In this document: positions 21,804 through 37,416 of the stretch, piece after piece
Numbering within the stretch: the stretch's first letter is position 1
Layout of the letters: each line of letters starts with the position of its first letter
Assembly: GCA_037074765.1 (NCBI GenBank)
Contig: JBAMDO010000051.1
Span: 1-64,000, forward strand
Length of the DNA stretch: 64,000 nucleotides
From: Mansonella perstans
Taxonomy: Eukaryota; Nematoda; Chromadorea; Rhabditida; Onchocercidae
Direction of reading: 5' to 3'
Made by a program: the position numbers and the translations under genes
The notes under the pieces: generated by a model
The model's input: only the letters and a program-made list of their open reading frames with translations
Told to the model about the DNA's origin: nothing
Database searches by the model: none

Positions 21804-22555
21804 CAAGAGAACTGCCGATGAATGATCGTCAAAAATCTGTTATCTAAATGGGTTTTCATAAAAAAAAAATATGGAAATTCGTTTAATCATTGATTGTAAT
21901 CTGTCCTAGAAAATTGTTTAGGATATTGATACCGTAAACTTTTTTATGGCATAAAATATAATTTCAATCAAACAGCTAAACTCCCCGATCACAACCTATC
22001 GTTTCAGATTAAAACAATCGTGAGAATTATTAATTTAATTTAATCAGCTTAAACTAAATGAAAGTTGGCAAAAATGCTTAATCAACTGGTAATCAGAAAT
22101 TTCCTCATTGGTATTAATTAGCCATAAAAATTACGAACAGAATACTCTTCCCATTCTTGCTTTCGTTGATCTCTTCATACTTAGAACAGTTAATTTATGT
22201 AAACTAAAAAATTTGCATGAATTCATCAGTGTATAAATATGAAAAATGGGGATGAATGGATAGTTTTTACCTAATTATAAGTTTATAGAAGCTCCCAACG
22301 ACACTATTTCATTTTCCAAGTAATCATCAATTTTAGTGGTGACGGTATTCTGCCTTTGTCTTACAAGGATTAAGTTAAAATTTTTGAAAAATGCATAAAC
22401 TAGAATTAAGCTGGAAAAAGTACTGATTAAAATATAATTGCATTGAACATGAAATTTGTGAAGTTTTTGCATGACTGGTAATATCAGGTTTAAAAAGAAC
22501 GACTAAAATTAAATACTAAAACTTAAAATATTAGAATGAATTAAAGGGTAGAAAT
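21804..22555. other. Spacer between mec-3 and the tyrosine phosphatase
   Basis: About 750 bp, AT-rich. It contains the mec-3 3' UTR and the phosphatase promoter. No exon-like frame is supported. Confidence 0.6.
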
Positions 22556-25500
22556 ATGAAACGGGCTGGTTCTCGTCGACGCAGGAAACAGCCAATTACA
22601 GAAGAAGAGGTTACTGTTGAAAGCGATGCTGGTGCTTTATCCATATCTGCCATAAAAAGTATAAAGGTGCATTAAATATAACCTTATCTAATCTAAGCCT
22701 GAAAAAAAATTGTTTTGTGTAGCAATTAATAGTTAGATTTTTTATACCATTAAATTTGTTATTGACATTTCCACAAACGAAATAGTAACTGATAACAGAT
22801 TGAAAGTACAGAAGTTAACAATTATTCTAACAGAATCTACCACTGAATTTATAGAAAGGCACTGTGCGTCGTCGAAGAAGTGGCAGGCCAATGACCCTCG
22901 AAATGGAAAAATTGATTTCTGATTATGTAAATTATGTCAGATCAATGGGTTTGCAATATCCTTTTATGTAGGAAACGCCAGAAATGCAAAGATTAAAAAT
23001 TTAGTCGCTTAATTAATGATCAGTTAATAAACTAGTAGAAATTCTGATTTACAATAAATATTATATTAAAAAGGAAATTGTAAATATTTGATTTATTAAT
23101 GAATTGAAGTAATTGACATTGTCATTGAGAAAGTAAGGAATGTTTCAAATCCGTTGGGAAGCTATAGGAGTACTGCTGGCTCAAAGATTTCCAGGAGTTG
23201 CTGGTCTGCGTCGAGAATTCGAGGAACTAAAAATGTATGTGCCGCCTAACAGTGCACATGAGGCATTTACAGCAAATGCGTCTAGAAACCGATATCGTGA
23301 TGTACCTTGTTTAGATGTTACACGGTATATTGCAGTTTTGAAGTACTGTAGATGAATTAACATAATTAATGATATAAATTTGGAAAAATTATTTATGAAT
23401 TTAAAAAGGAATCGAATTATATGGCTTAAGTCTTTCTTCCAGCATATATGATCCATCTCACTTGGAGTGATGATGCTATCCCGCTCTGTTATCATTTTAT
23501 ATTCTTTTTATCATACGCTCACTTCATGTAAAAAAAATATCAACAGCCAAATAAAATTACTTTCTTTACTTCCAGAGTCGTTTTGACCTTAAATGTTCCA
23601 CCTGAAACGGATTACATACATGCGAACTGGCTGAAAATGGATAGCTGTTCTCACCAATTCATTGCTACGCAGGTAATACTAATTACCTCAACGCAGTTTG
23701 TCATGTAAATAAATAAATCTTCTTATTTTTCCACTAGCTCTCATTTCAGTCAGTTCAATGAGGAGTTTAAAATTCAAAAACTTTTAAAAATTTTATTTCA
23801 CTACTAGTCTCAGAAATTCTAATTTATTCGTCAATTTATAAAGCCATTTGGAAATAAGTTAATTTAATAACTGCATAAATTACACAAATACCAATATTCT
23901 CCTAACCTCATTGTAAGGTTAGTTTGAAAAAAATAATAGGAAATCAATTTGGCTTTCTTTGAAAACATTTACAAAACACTTTGCTTCTACCCTCACTGAT
24001 AAACGATTTTGCTTTATTGCTGCCGAAATAACAGCTTGCAATATATTAGTTATAATCAGGATCAAGTGTCTTTATACAAATGACATTAAAAATTATTAGT
24101 CACAATTTAACTGACAATTCTATTATTTTCTCGAATCAGGTAGAAAATTCAAGATATTAGACAGTGCAAATTATGACACATCAATGTGACTGAATGGTTA
24201 GTTAACTAGTAGTTATAAGTTAATTTTTTACATGTACATTATCGATTTCTTGCTATAGGGTCCAATGGAATCGACTGTAAGCGATTTTTGGCGTATGGTA
24301 CATCAAGAACAAATTACAACGATCATAATGTTATGCAAGACAGTTGAAGATGGCAGACCGAAATGTTTTCAGTATTGGCCTGCTGAAAATGGTGAAAGTA
24401 GAACTTATGGATGCATGTTTGTCATGAATAAAAGGGTTGGTAATCCATTTCTTGCAAATACTGATATTATCAAAGGCATAATTGAAAAATGATACTGCGT
24501 TAACGATACATTTCGGGAAGCATGTAGTATCAAACGAGTGCTTTGATACTGTCTGCTTGCAAAAATTTCATCTTTTAAGTGGTGTATAGCGCAAGGATGA
24601 AAAATATAGACGCAAAACAATTATGCATTTGTTTCTGATTTGCATCATTTTTAATTTATTCTGGATAATAATTGGCTTTTGCTATGAAATTAACTAAAGT
24701 CTGACCATAAGTAAGTTTTTTACAGTAAGTATACAAATTTATAGCTTAAAAAATTATTTGCAGTCTGAACATGAGGACAAATTTGAGACGTATCTTCTAG
24801 AAGTGCTACCGGAAGGTTGTTCAAATTCAACCATCGTAAAGCTTATACATATGACAGACTGGCCGGATCGTGGTGTACCACAAAGTGGAATGACCGTACT
24901 GAGGCTAATTCGAATGATTCCTGCTGTATTCATTGAAAGCTGTTTTTACTTTTCATTCTTTATTTCTGAATTTCCAGAATTTATAATTTTTTCGGTCCTT
25001 TAAATGTCTAGACATAATACCTTAAGGATTTAAAATCAATTTATAATTCGTCTTTCATTTCCAGTTTATCAGGTCTTCCAAATGACTTTTTTTCAACCTT
25101 AATGATTTTAAGCAGTTATTTTAGAGTTCTACAAGCATAATTCATTGCTCAGCTGGCATTGGCCGTACGGGTACTGTGGTAGCAATTGATACATTGTTAT
25201 CACGTCTCTGGAAACATCAATCATTAAGTGTAAGATTAAAGTGGTCAAAGAAGCGGCGCGTCTGTTAAATATTTAATCCCCGTTTTCCCATTCATTAAAA
25301 TTACTGGGTCGCAATTTTGATGTTAAAGCAAAATGAAGACTGGGTTAAGTAGATACAATGATCATAATTTGTCAGAAGGTTGAAAAGCTCTACAATGCTT
25401 GTGATAATTACAAACGAGTATAGGCAAATATTAATATTCACAAATTTAGGTACCACAAGTTGTTAGAGAGATGAGAAATCAGCGTGCGTCAAGCGTGCAA

Positions 25501-25930
25501 AATGAAGCACAATACGTGTTCATCTATACTACTATACTTGATTACATTAAAGTAAGATCTATTTTCAAAAGTAAAGTTCAAACAGCACAGAGTGAGATAA
25601 AGTAAAAATTTCCACTTACCACATTTAAATCGACTTCATATCTCGATAATTAGTCGTTAAGTTTATGATACAAAAATATGTGTACTTCCGAGGTACTTAA
25701 TTTTCAATGCGCTGTACTCAATGCATATGGACCAGTATACTGAACAATCTACTTGACAAGTTTTTTTTTGGTTGTCCCTAAAAATCAATCAAAAAAAACA
25801 GTTTGCTCTAAAAACTTTGCTCTAAAATATTACATAATGTTGCATTTCATTTCAGGCAAAACTGCCATTGAAATATCGTGAATTTGCTATCGCATTTCAT
25901 GCAGAAGTAAAGAAGGCAAATATGATTTGA
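22556..25930 (+). CDS. Single-domain protein tyrosine phosphatase (nematode family, 369 aa)
   Basis: Exons 22556-22666 (ATG), 22855-22948, 23138-23324, 23576-23672, 24259-24435, 24764-24925, 25125-25229, 25450-25551 and 25856-25930 (TGA) close in phase to 369 residues. The exon 2/3 junction uses a non-consensus pair (G|GTTTGC and GTAAG|GA), so it could be slightly wrong. The start is Arg/Lys-rich (GSRRRRKQ). Then comes a classical PTP domain: NRYRDVPCLD, YIHANWL (the substrate-loop segment, here with H), FIATQGPM, TIIMLCK, the WPD loop MTDWPDRGVP, and the intact P-loop IIHCSAGIGRTG with catalytic Cys and Arg, then a Q-loop-like QNEAQYVFIY. All catalytic residues I expect are present, so it should be active. 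There is no signal peptide and no membrane segment, so it is cytoplasmic or nuclear. Nematodes have a large family of such small PTPs, several with germline expression; the exact orthologue is not assignable here. Confidence 0.9.
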
Positions 25931-26762
25931 AACATTTCAGTTTTAATTTCTCTTTTTTGTGCAGATACAAAAGCAAAATGACTGGAATGTTTCAATCAAT
26001 GGGTATCATCGCACCATCTTTTATACCTTTAGAATGTATCCTTTATTGGTATTATTTATGCGCAACAGGGATATCAACATTATCGTATCAATCTTTTCAA
26101 TCACTAAATTAAATTTATTTTTATTCCTCATTATTACACTTTGTTTACATAAAAAGTCACGGCAGTTATTGTATAAACATTTGAAATAAAGCGAATACTA
26201 ACTTTTGGTATTTCAACTTTTATCAATTATCGTTTCATCCGCTAATTAGAGAATATCCTACAAATCCTTAATGATCTTTCTATACACTGTACTTTGTCTA
26301 TTTATCTCATTTTTACCACATGATCAGCGTAAATATTCTTGCAGTTATTTTAGTAAATTTAAAACAATAAAAAAATACAATAATTCATATTTAAAATTAT
26401 TTACAAATAAGCATACAGGTTTAATTGATTAACCAATTATCGTAAACACTTATACCTTTTACTTATTGTCACATTTATTCGACACATCGTTTGAAGGAGA
26501 CAAGAAATAACGGTTTCATAGATGAAAATGTTTTATTTAAGAACGCGTTAACAATTCGTCTCTTTGCTGGAGTATATCCTACATATCCATACTATATCGA
26601 TGTTTAGGGATATCCATGCTGTATCGTGTTTTCAACTACCTGCCTCATTTTACCACAACCACCACCAACATAATCATTCTTTTAGTGATTTCTATATTAT
26701 TCATTTAAGTGGAATTCATTGAGAAATTCCTTTCAAGATTTCATTTCGGTATTAGGGATGAA
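25931..26762. other. Spacer between the phosphatase and the TAF6-like gene
   Basis: About 830 bp. The first part is probably the phosphatase 3' UTR (AAATAAAG near 26184). Open frames at 25927-26189 overlap in two frames and have hydrophobic, AT-driven composition, so I do not call them. Confidence 0.55.
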
Positions 26763-28254
26763 ATGGTCCCGAACAGTACAATGACACGTCGAACAAGTAA
26801 ACGGATCCGAAAGACGAGAAGAGCATATAGTCCATCCGTTGACGATGATACTTCACCTGGTATGATTCTTCACTAATCACTTTAAGATTATCACCAATTA
26901 GAAAACTGAAATAAAGCGAGAAGTGATGCCAGTAGCGTTATTGCTACCCACACTTTTCATATTTCTTTCCTTAATTTATTGGCTAATTTGATTCAGATAC
27001 TCCATCCACATCGAAGAGAATTCGGGACGAACCTTACGTTACATCTTTGAGCGTCTCAAAGTCATTATCCGACTCAAATATTAGGGAGGTAAATGTTGCA
27101 AAACACCTCTCGAAAAAACTTTTATCATGATTTTGGAAAAAAACAATAATATCAATATGCACTTACTCACATGTCAGCTGATTTGTTGATCCTGAAACTA
27201 CCCTATTGCTGAGTATATTTTTACTTAGTTATAAAGAACATGCTCCATAAACTTGATGCAACTGCTTTTTCTCTGCGTTAATTTTCCGTAATCGTTTGTA
27301 GGTATCATTTTTAGAGCATATGATGAATAGGCAATCGTTTTTGAAAATATTTAACAGTATTAACTTCTGGAAACTTTTCATCTCTCATCTCAGGTAACAC
27401 AATCTCCAGATTATTTTGCATCTGGCGACTGAATATCAAATTTTCAACATTACGGTATTCCCCAAAATCAGTTGCTTTAGTCATCATTAAATAATTGTTA
27501 CAGGTTGTAAATGATAAAGAACATAGTAATATAGCATGGAATCACAACTCTTTTTGGAATTTTGCTGCTACATTAAGGTTTGCTTTGCTAATATGATATC
27601 CTGTTTTATATGCCTGATAGTCATTTGGAAAATAATTTTAATCTTACAGATTAATCGATCCATATATATTTAAAATGATGAGCCCTTTCCATACGGCAAT
27701 ATTCATTTCGTTAACTTTAAGATACATGGATTCACTTGAGATTTGCAATGGTTTCTGTTCCGAAGTCTCGCAAGCCAAAATTTCGATATAACCATTTTCC
27801 TCTTTAAGTTATCCGATCGTACGTGAGAAGATTGCTAGAGATAAAGTGACAGCGCTATTACTGAAAGAAATATCCAGAGCAATTCGTCAACTAATTTCTG
27901 GGGCGAAACATGTTATGCAACAAGCAGGAAGACAAAAGCTTTTATGCGATGACTTAAATATATCCATCAGAGCGGAAAGTGGAAAAGTAGGTTTGCACGG
28001 ATGTATGCAGTTATTTTTGGTACTGATGGAAAAGTAAAAACAAACTGAGTGGATAGGATTCTGTAATGTTTGTCTCTTATTTTCACTAGCACTTACCTAC
28101 TTACTTTCTGCATGAAAAATTTTAGTTTCTATTTGGTTTCCTAGAAGATAATAAATGGCAAAAAATTGGTGATATATTTGTGCCTAATGACGAAATTCTT
28201 GATCTGAGGCTCTGCTCTTCAAGTGTTCAGCTCGAAACACTTAGTAGCAGGTAA
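26763..28254 (+). CDS. Short TAF6-like histone-fold protein (209 aa)
   Basis: Exons 26763-26859 (ATG), 26997-27088, 27504-27577, 27650-27709, 27809-27986 and 28126-28254 (AGG TAA) close in phase. The N-terminus is basic and Ser/Thr-rich (RRTSKRIRKTRRAYSP). From about residue 120 the sequence follows the TAF6 histone fold: LLLKEISRAIRQLISGAKHV, QQAGRQKLLCDDLNISIR, then LFGFLEDNKWQKIGDIFVPN DEILDL. These match TAF6's YRIKEIAQDALKFM, KRQKLTTSDIDYAL and LYGF...ELYFYEEKEVDL in order and spacing. Known role of TAF6: it pairs with TAF9 in TFIID (and SAGA) to support RNA polymerase II transcription. Here the protein stops just after that segment, so the conserved C-terminal HEAT-like TAF6 domain is absent. 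Either this is a divergent, shortened paralogue, or more exons follow a GTAATT donor that overlaps the stop codon. The exon 4 donor (TTTC|GTTAAC) is not consensus. Confidence 0.65.
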
Positions 28255-28648
28255 TTTCCGCGGTTGTAATTGCCTATATTTTTTAATTAAATCCTTCATT
28301 AAAAAAAAAAGACTTGGTTTTTGGTCGTGAAGATATAAAACATCAATTTTTAGCTCGGCATAATCGGAGGATTTAAAAAAAACGCAAGCCCAGTATCATA
28401 CTGGGCGCAGAATATGCCATAAAAGCCGTTGATTCATCATGTATGACCTGTTTTTTATAAAGTTTAAATATCGCGCATCTGTCTGTTAGGTTTGGGTTTA
28501 CTTCCGCCATTATTTTGTAGCAATAAAATTCATTTTTTCTCAAATGCGAACTCTACATAAGATCGACTTATACGAATGAAATGCTCCCAAATCTTGTGGG
28601 AACAACAACTTTATTTCACGAACTAAAAAAAAAAACAAAGTGAGCCAT
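28255..28648. other. Convergent 3' spacer
   Basis: About 400 bp between the ends of the TAF6-like gene (+) and rpl-7A (-), holding both 3' UTRs. There are A-rich runs at 28301-28312 and 28626-28636. No further coding frame is supported. Confidence 0.6.
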
Positions 28649-30865
<2,217 letters not shown>

Positions 30866-31967
30866 TCTCACTGATAACTGCAGCCTAAATGGAAACTGCT
30901 CGTACAAACTAATGTATTTGAAACAACCCTATAAAACACGGCCGCAGCTAACTGGTCGTAGTGAAAATTAAGAGGAGCATTTGAAATGTTTGGTTTAGAT
31001 GGTGTGAAAGCGGAAATGAAAATGTGTGAATATCTGTTTGTGGAAGCGAATAAACTTCTAGGAGTTATTTGAAGATATATGCTAATAAATGATTCGAAAA
31101 AGTGACAGGAAACACGGGACACGTCAAAATAGATCGCTTTAATGCTTGAGATAATTTGCAAATTCGATTTCTGCCCACTAATAAAGAGGCAGTAAAAACA
31201 GCTGTAGAAATTTAGAACATAGGAGAAGAATTTAGAATGTAGTCGCGTCAAGAAATAAGAATCAAATATTCGAGAATGATGATATTCCGACGGTAAGTGA
31301 GGTTTATTTTTTCTTAAACTTGATAAATGACAATTTTTTTTCTCCTGGAATCTTTTGAAGTGCTCCTCATTAATTTAGCTTAGAATTGAGTTTTTTTTCC
31401 AAAATTCTTGCTATACTTACATATCCCAAAGCTTAGCAAACTTTTTTCTATGTGAAACATTTGTGATCCTTATCAACTCAAAATGAGCAATTGATAAATC
31501 GCATGCTTCGAATTATATCTTTAAATGATTATGAATATTTGTAACATCTCTTAATTCCTTATACATGTTCCTTTATTGTTATGGTCGTCATATTTCGGTT
31601 ATTTCATTGATATTGCATTGATACTGTGGTTGATAAATATTAGAATAATTATAAATTGATTGGGCACAACTCTTCATAAAACTAATTCATCTACTCTTAT
31701 CTGTTTCCCCTCATTGTTAAGTAGATTTAATTAGAATTTCATTGTTTTGTCTTTTATTTTCTCTGTCCCTTTACTTCTGTATCTACTTGTCGTTCAAATC
31801 ACTTATACAATCACTCCGCAGGATCTCCATTTTTTTCATGAATCGTTTTGCTAGTCAGATGTTTCAAAATTCATTTATTTATTAAGTTTCAGAGTCGAAA
31901 TTGGTCTTCGAAGATCTCAGCTTCGTTGATTCAAAACGGAAATAAGCTGAATTTTCGCTTACAGATA
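30866..31967. other. Divergent intergenic region, rpl-7A (-) / SLC49A3-like (+)
   Basis: About 1.1 kb head-to-head region with both promoters. A 127-codon minus-strand open frame (31251-30868) runs almost to the rpl-7A ATG but lies where the 5' UTR and promoter should be. It has an AT-driven Phe/Ser/Ile-rich composition and no match I know, so I do not call it a gene. Just before the transporter ATG, TTTTCGCTTACAG|ATAATG (31954-31970) is a good acceptor, for a leader intron or for spliced-leader addition. Confidence 0.55.
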
Positions 31968-34900
31968 ATGGCCGAAGACGTTGAAAATTTGCTAAACAAA
32001 AAATCAGACAGTAATGAGCCTACAGTGCGTTCTTCTAAAAATAAAACAACAAAGCCAAACTTCGCCGGTGATAATAAGGTTAAAGAATTTACTTCTATCT
32101 TTATTGCTGTATTGGAGGGGTAGAGAAATTTTACAGGTGCTTAATCCTGAAGAGAATTGACAGTTTATATATCGTAGTAGAAGAGGAGGGACTAAGCTTA
32201 ACAGAAAGGTCATAAGGTCACAATGATAAAGGAGTTGGATTAATTATGGTTCACTGTAGAGAACTTACAAAGGCGGCATCTTTGAAATTGAAGCAAAAGT
32301 TATTGTGGTCTGACCAAATAAACGATCCTTATCAGTTAAAAACAAAACAACTTCACTCATATAATCTCAGAATATCAGCTCTTTATTGTTTACCTGTTGA
32401 TACTGCTTTCTAAGTTTAAAGATCTCAGTAAAATATTGGCTATTTAATTTTCTAACATTTATACATATTTCTTTTACTAGATGTTGATTTCTCTTCTTTT
32501 AAATTGACTTCGTCTTATACTTAACAACATCTTCCTAGGACTCTATTTGCGTTGGGAGGGAGAGAAGAAACTTTTTTTCACTTCCACAGCAAAAGACGGA
32601 ATGGTAGAGGCAGCTGTTTCTACAGTAGAATAAAATAAAAGTAAGCTATGAAATCAATTAAATGCTTTCAGGATGATAGCAAAGATGAGATGATCAACAT
32701 TGAACCAAAGTATGCAAGTAAACTTATAGGTTTAGTATCAGAAACGGATCCAGTGGAACATCGAATAAGTTATCGGTGAGTTTTCTTGTGTGACTGGTGT
32801 ATGGATCGTTTCATATATGCGGTAAAAAATAATGCTAGCATATTCTAGCTTAGGAAGTCACTGTATCATTACCAAATTTAATGTTTCAAACTCAAGCTAA
32901 GTGGCTCTTTCACTTGCAAATTCTTATAAGAGTTTGCAGAGTTTATCCACAGCGTTGGATCGTTTTAGCAGTTATTGCATTATTGAACAATTCAAATACA
33001 ATGTCATGGATTGCATTTGCTTCTATTTCCAATTACGTCGACGCTTTCTATGGAATGGTGATTTAGATTCCCCACTTTATCATTAGCTGTATTGCATTAA
33101 TTTGCTTTGAAGAAGCATTTGCTAAATTCTTTTTGCTGAAGCATGGAGCTAAGGAGTAGGTACTTCACTTTTAAAAACAGACTGTCATGATTCATTCTCT
33201 GCATTCTAACGAGTCATTTTTGGAAAATTTTTTTTGTGCATTATATTATATTAGAATGTTTTCAGTACCCCAGTGCTGTTATATTCCATTTTACTAACTT
33301 TGAGAACGCGAAGAAAAGTTTGTTCTATCCGAAGATACGTTTCTTAATTCTCCATGTCGTAGAGGTCAGTTATTCTTTTACAGAACAAAGCAGCAAACTG
33401 GTTTTCACTGGTTTTTATAATTTGTACAATACCAGTAGGCTTATTCGGCATATGGATGAGTAGTTTGTTCGGACTTCGATTTACTATTCTCACCGCAACT
33501 TGGACAAACGGTATTGGCGCTACCATCCGTCTTATTAGGTGAGATACTTTTCTTTCTTTTTCTTTAATATGGATGTCTTATTATTGGGAAATGCCGTACA
33601 TTTAATGGTCTGGCAATAGTTGTGGTGGATGTTATTTCCGAACAAGTATTTCCGAAATCAACTACGCTGAATTTGGATAAGGCTAAAATTTATAATTATC
33701 TCTCATCCATATCTTTAAATTAAAATAACGGAAAATCTTTCTTTACTGTTCTAAAAGTTTTGAAATTTAAACAATACCATTAATCCTACACAGTTGCTCG
33801 GATTAGCCCTACAGACCAACGTTTTCTATAGCCAGTTACATTTTCTGCATTTTCTTTTTCTTTTAGTTCGTTTTTACCGCTGCAAATCCGCTTTCCGGTT
33901 GGGATTTTCGGACAGGCAGTGGCTGCTTGTGCATATCCGTTTATTATGTTCCTTCCACCAAAAGTTAGTGTTTCAAAACTAACTTATTATTACATTTTCA
34001 TGCTTATCAGGTTTTCTCTAATACTGCAACAATTATTTAGTGATTTGAAGCTGTCAAGTGTTGGAGTTAAATTCAGGTTGCGGGGTCATGGTTTGCTGAA
34101 AATGAAAGGGCGTTAGCGACAACTATTGGAATTATGGCAAATCCTTTGGGAGTGCTGATGGCAAATGTTCTCTCTCCACAAATAGTTGAGGTTCCAATGG
34201 ATGTAAGTTTTTAGTTAAGTCAAGGCTCGAGTTTCCTTTCCTAATGATGTTTCAAATCCATCGAAGTATTGTCGCTGTCAGGACAGAAACCAAGATTTCC
34301 TGCAGTCTAAGAACTAGCATCTGTTAGAACTATGCAACTCTTAAATCAGAAGACGGGCCTTTATCTTCATCGAAGTTAACAATGTTGAAGCGCTAATGTA
34401 GTCTTTTATTATTCATGTCACTAATGTGTTTTCAGGTATTAAAAATAAATGTCATCACTTTTGGAGCTTCTATATTGGCATGTTTGATAGGAACTTTCTT
34501 TGTAACTCGTTCTGAACCGCAAACACCACCGTCCCAAAGTGCCGCTCAACTTCATCTACCGTTCTTACATGGTTTGTTTGCTGCTTTAACTTCAACTCAC
34601 TCCATCCGAATATCGATATAAAGGACTTGAAAACTATTAACATTATAAGTTCTGCAAACTTCTTATTGCAAGACTAGCTACTGCTTCGTAGATGTATTTT
34701 TTATTACAAATTATTGCCAAATCATTAATCTTTTGCATCATTGCCTTCGGCAATTATATTATCAAGTTAAAATCGTTGCGGACAACGCTATAATGCTCCA
34801 ACTTTTGATAAGTATTTGTTTTAAACGGAAACAAGTATTCTTTGGAGAAAATATTCCCAACTCCTATCATCTAAACTTGTTAAATTCACTAAAATTCCAA

Positions 34901-36709
34901 ACGTACAAGTAAGCTAATAAGACTTCTGATCAGATTAAGGAAAACATTTAATCGGTCCCAGTTTTTTTTCAGGAATTAAACACTGTCTTACCAATAAGGC
35001 GTACATATTGCTTTTGATAGTAATGGGTGGTGGCATTGGCATGTTTAATTGTCTCTATACCGTCATACAGCAGCTGTTTTGTGCATCAGGATATTCGAAT
35101 TCGTTCTCCGGATTTTGCGCTGCGCTGATGATCATTGGTGGAGTTTTCGGAGCTACTGCTTCAGGTATCTTTTGTTATTGTCTTTTTATCCCTAATTTTT
35201 TCTGTCAAAATACAGCTGTTCTTGTTGAGTAAATTTTTTCTTACACGATTCAAATGGTCTCGTCATTCCCTATTTCATCATGCTGTTTTTCTTTTTTTTT
35301 CCCATAAAATTAATTGCGTTGCTCATTGTTTTATTTTTTAGTTTGCCTTTTCTTTTATGTTTGTTCTAGTTTATATAAAAGCTGCAGCTATCTTCAGGCA
35401 TATTTGTCGACCGAACCAAACTTTACGAAGAAACTATAAAAGTATGCATGTCTCTGGCCGTCATTTTTGGGGTCATATTTTTACAGGTAGTGCTTCGGTA
35501 TTCAAAAAATTTTTCAACACTTAAAATGTCTTGTAAAATCTACCGTGATGCCTCATGAACCATAAGCAAAGATTAGAACTATAATTTGTGGTGAATTGAT
35601 AAGTAATACAATATTAGTTATTTTGTTCTGAGCTGACAACAGTCGAACTGGCAAGCAGCGACAGTTCTAGATAGGGCGTCACAATTTTAAATACTTTCGA
35701 AACCACGATTTTTATACAGATTCTTATCATTCGGAGGCTTGCTGCTGAGTAATATGGTTTTGGATAGTCTAAAATTCGAAGTCATGCTTATAACATGCTT
35801 ACTAATTGCTGCAGAATTTCTCATATTTTAGTTATCTCTACGTTATAATGTTACTGTTTATCTTGCGATCGTGGCTTTCCTGTTCGGTATTTTCGGACTT
35901 GCATCATATCCTGTTGGTTTGGAATTAGCCTCCGAATGTACTTTCCCAGTGTCTGAAGCAACCTCATCAGGGCTTATAGTGCTTAGTGGTCAGGTATGCT
36001 TTCTTTGGATAAGTTACTTTAAAAATTCTAGGAGACGCCGCGGTCCTGAGTTTTACAGTTCTTAGAAGACTGCACCTGATTTTAAGGCAAACAAGTCAAG
36101 TTTAGTTAAACAAAATTGAAGAATAGTGAATCATATCTCTTCAGATACACTCAATAATTTACGTAGCCATAATGAATTTACTTGGTCGACCGTTGCAACA
36201 AGCAGATAAACGCATTCAAGTTTGTACAGTTAAAGATGAGACCAATTCTACCGTTATACCACAAGATAGTTCCATCTCTGTCATCGTGAGTTTATTTTAT
36301 TAATTTGCTATCGTTTTTTTTTTTTTCTTTTTTGAATCAAACCAAGACATAATTTGCGCATTACACGCTTCACGGTTTGCCTTGCATTTTGCCTCAGATT
36401 AACCATTTCTGATTGTTGTTAGAGTTCCTTTAGTTCCATAGTTTTATAATTTATATATCCAGTTCATATCTGCATTTTTATTCATCGTTATTTTAACTTA
36501 TATTTTAGGTATTATCAGCAATAGCTGCCCTACTAGCTGTCGTGCTATTGATGTTTTTCAAACCAGTTTATAAGCGTATGGGAGCGGAGAAAAATAGTTC
36601 ATTAATTACGAATGAAAAAGAAACAAGTGAAGGTCGGCAGCTAAACGATTTGAATCGAATTAAAGACGAATCTTTGATACCGCTAGCAGTACAACAAAGT
36701 ACTACTTAA
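31968..36709 (+). CDS. Major facilitator transporter, SLC49A3 (MFSD7)-like
   Basis: Twelve exons: 31968-32078 (ATG), 32672-32775, 32940-33057, 33384-33538, 33867-33963, 34077-34202, 34436-34571, 34973-35164, 35398-35486, 35832-35993, 36145-36285 and 36509-36709 (TAA); all phases close, about 510 residues. A hydrophilic N-terminus is followed by the start of the membrane domain, VYPQRWIVLAVIALLNN, and WIAFASISNYVDAFYG. Further blocks are ANWFSLVFIICTIPVGLFGI, the loop FGLRFTILTATWTNGIGA, IRFPVGIFGQAVAACAYPF, WFAENERALATTIGIMANPL and GVLMANVLSPQ. The second half has FCASGYSNSFSGFCAALMI, then ASYPVGLELASECTFPVSEA followed by TSSGLIVLSG. This order matches SLC49A3 (MFSD7) more closely than FLVCR1/2. 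The SLC49 family moves heme, choline or related small molecules across membranes; the substrate of the A3 branch is unsettled. The C-tail is charged and cytosolic. Filariae depend on outside heme, so this is a plausible but unproven nutrient carrier. Confidence 0.9.
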
Positions 36710-37416
36710 AAGTAATGCTGAATTATGGATTTCTCTGTGACTTGGGAACTGATTCCGGTTATTATGTTGATAGTTTATTGTGATTTTTTATTGTAATAAC
36801 TAATTTTAATCGCAATCCTTCATGTGGAAATTTGTTTTTGCGAAGAATTCAATAGAGTTTATTTCTAATTTGATATATTCTTTTACTGTTATATTTATAT
36901 AAAATCACACGGTGTACGACAATAAGGTAAGTAAACCAATCATTTTACATTCAGCAAAATGTATTAAAAAAACCGGTGCCGGCTGAAGAATATTTCTCTT
37001 ATGGTATTAATTGACTTTAGTGGTATTAAACTAGTGGTATTAATTGACTTTACTTTTATACATTTGTTCTTGAGTGCATATTCTCAAAGCATGTTTCATA
37101 TTAATTTGTATAATAAATGGAAAATGAGATAGAAAGTAATGCTAAATGTCTTTCTTTTTTTAGTAGGGGAGGGAATTTGTTGATTTAATAAGATAGTAAT
37201 GAAAAATGGATGCATCTAATTCCTATAAATATACAAATTAATAGGGATCTATAAATGAATGCTGCGAAATCTGACAGCTATAAGTGATGTGTTACACTTT
37301 ATATGCTTCACCTCCTGATTTTTTTTTTTTTGAGATGAACTGATATCTGACAAGCTGCTTTTACCTTTTACTTTTATAGTATTTCTTATGGTCATTTGTT
37401 TATTAATTGTGTTAGT

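Noticed and set aside
30868..31251. 127-codon minus-strand frame before rpl-7A
   Set aside because: It lies in the promoter and 5' UTR of rpl-7A, has Phe/Ser/Ile-rich AT-driven composition and matches nothing known; kept only as a note.
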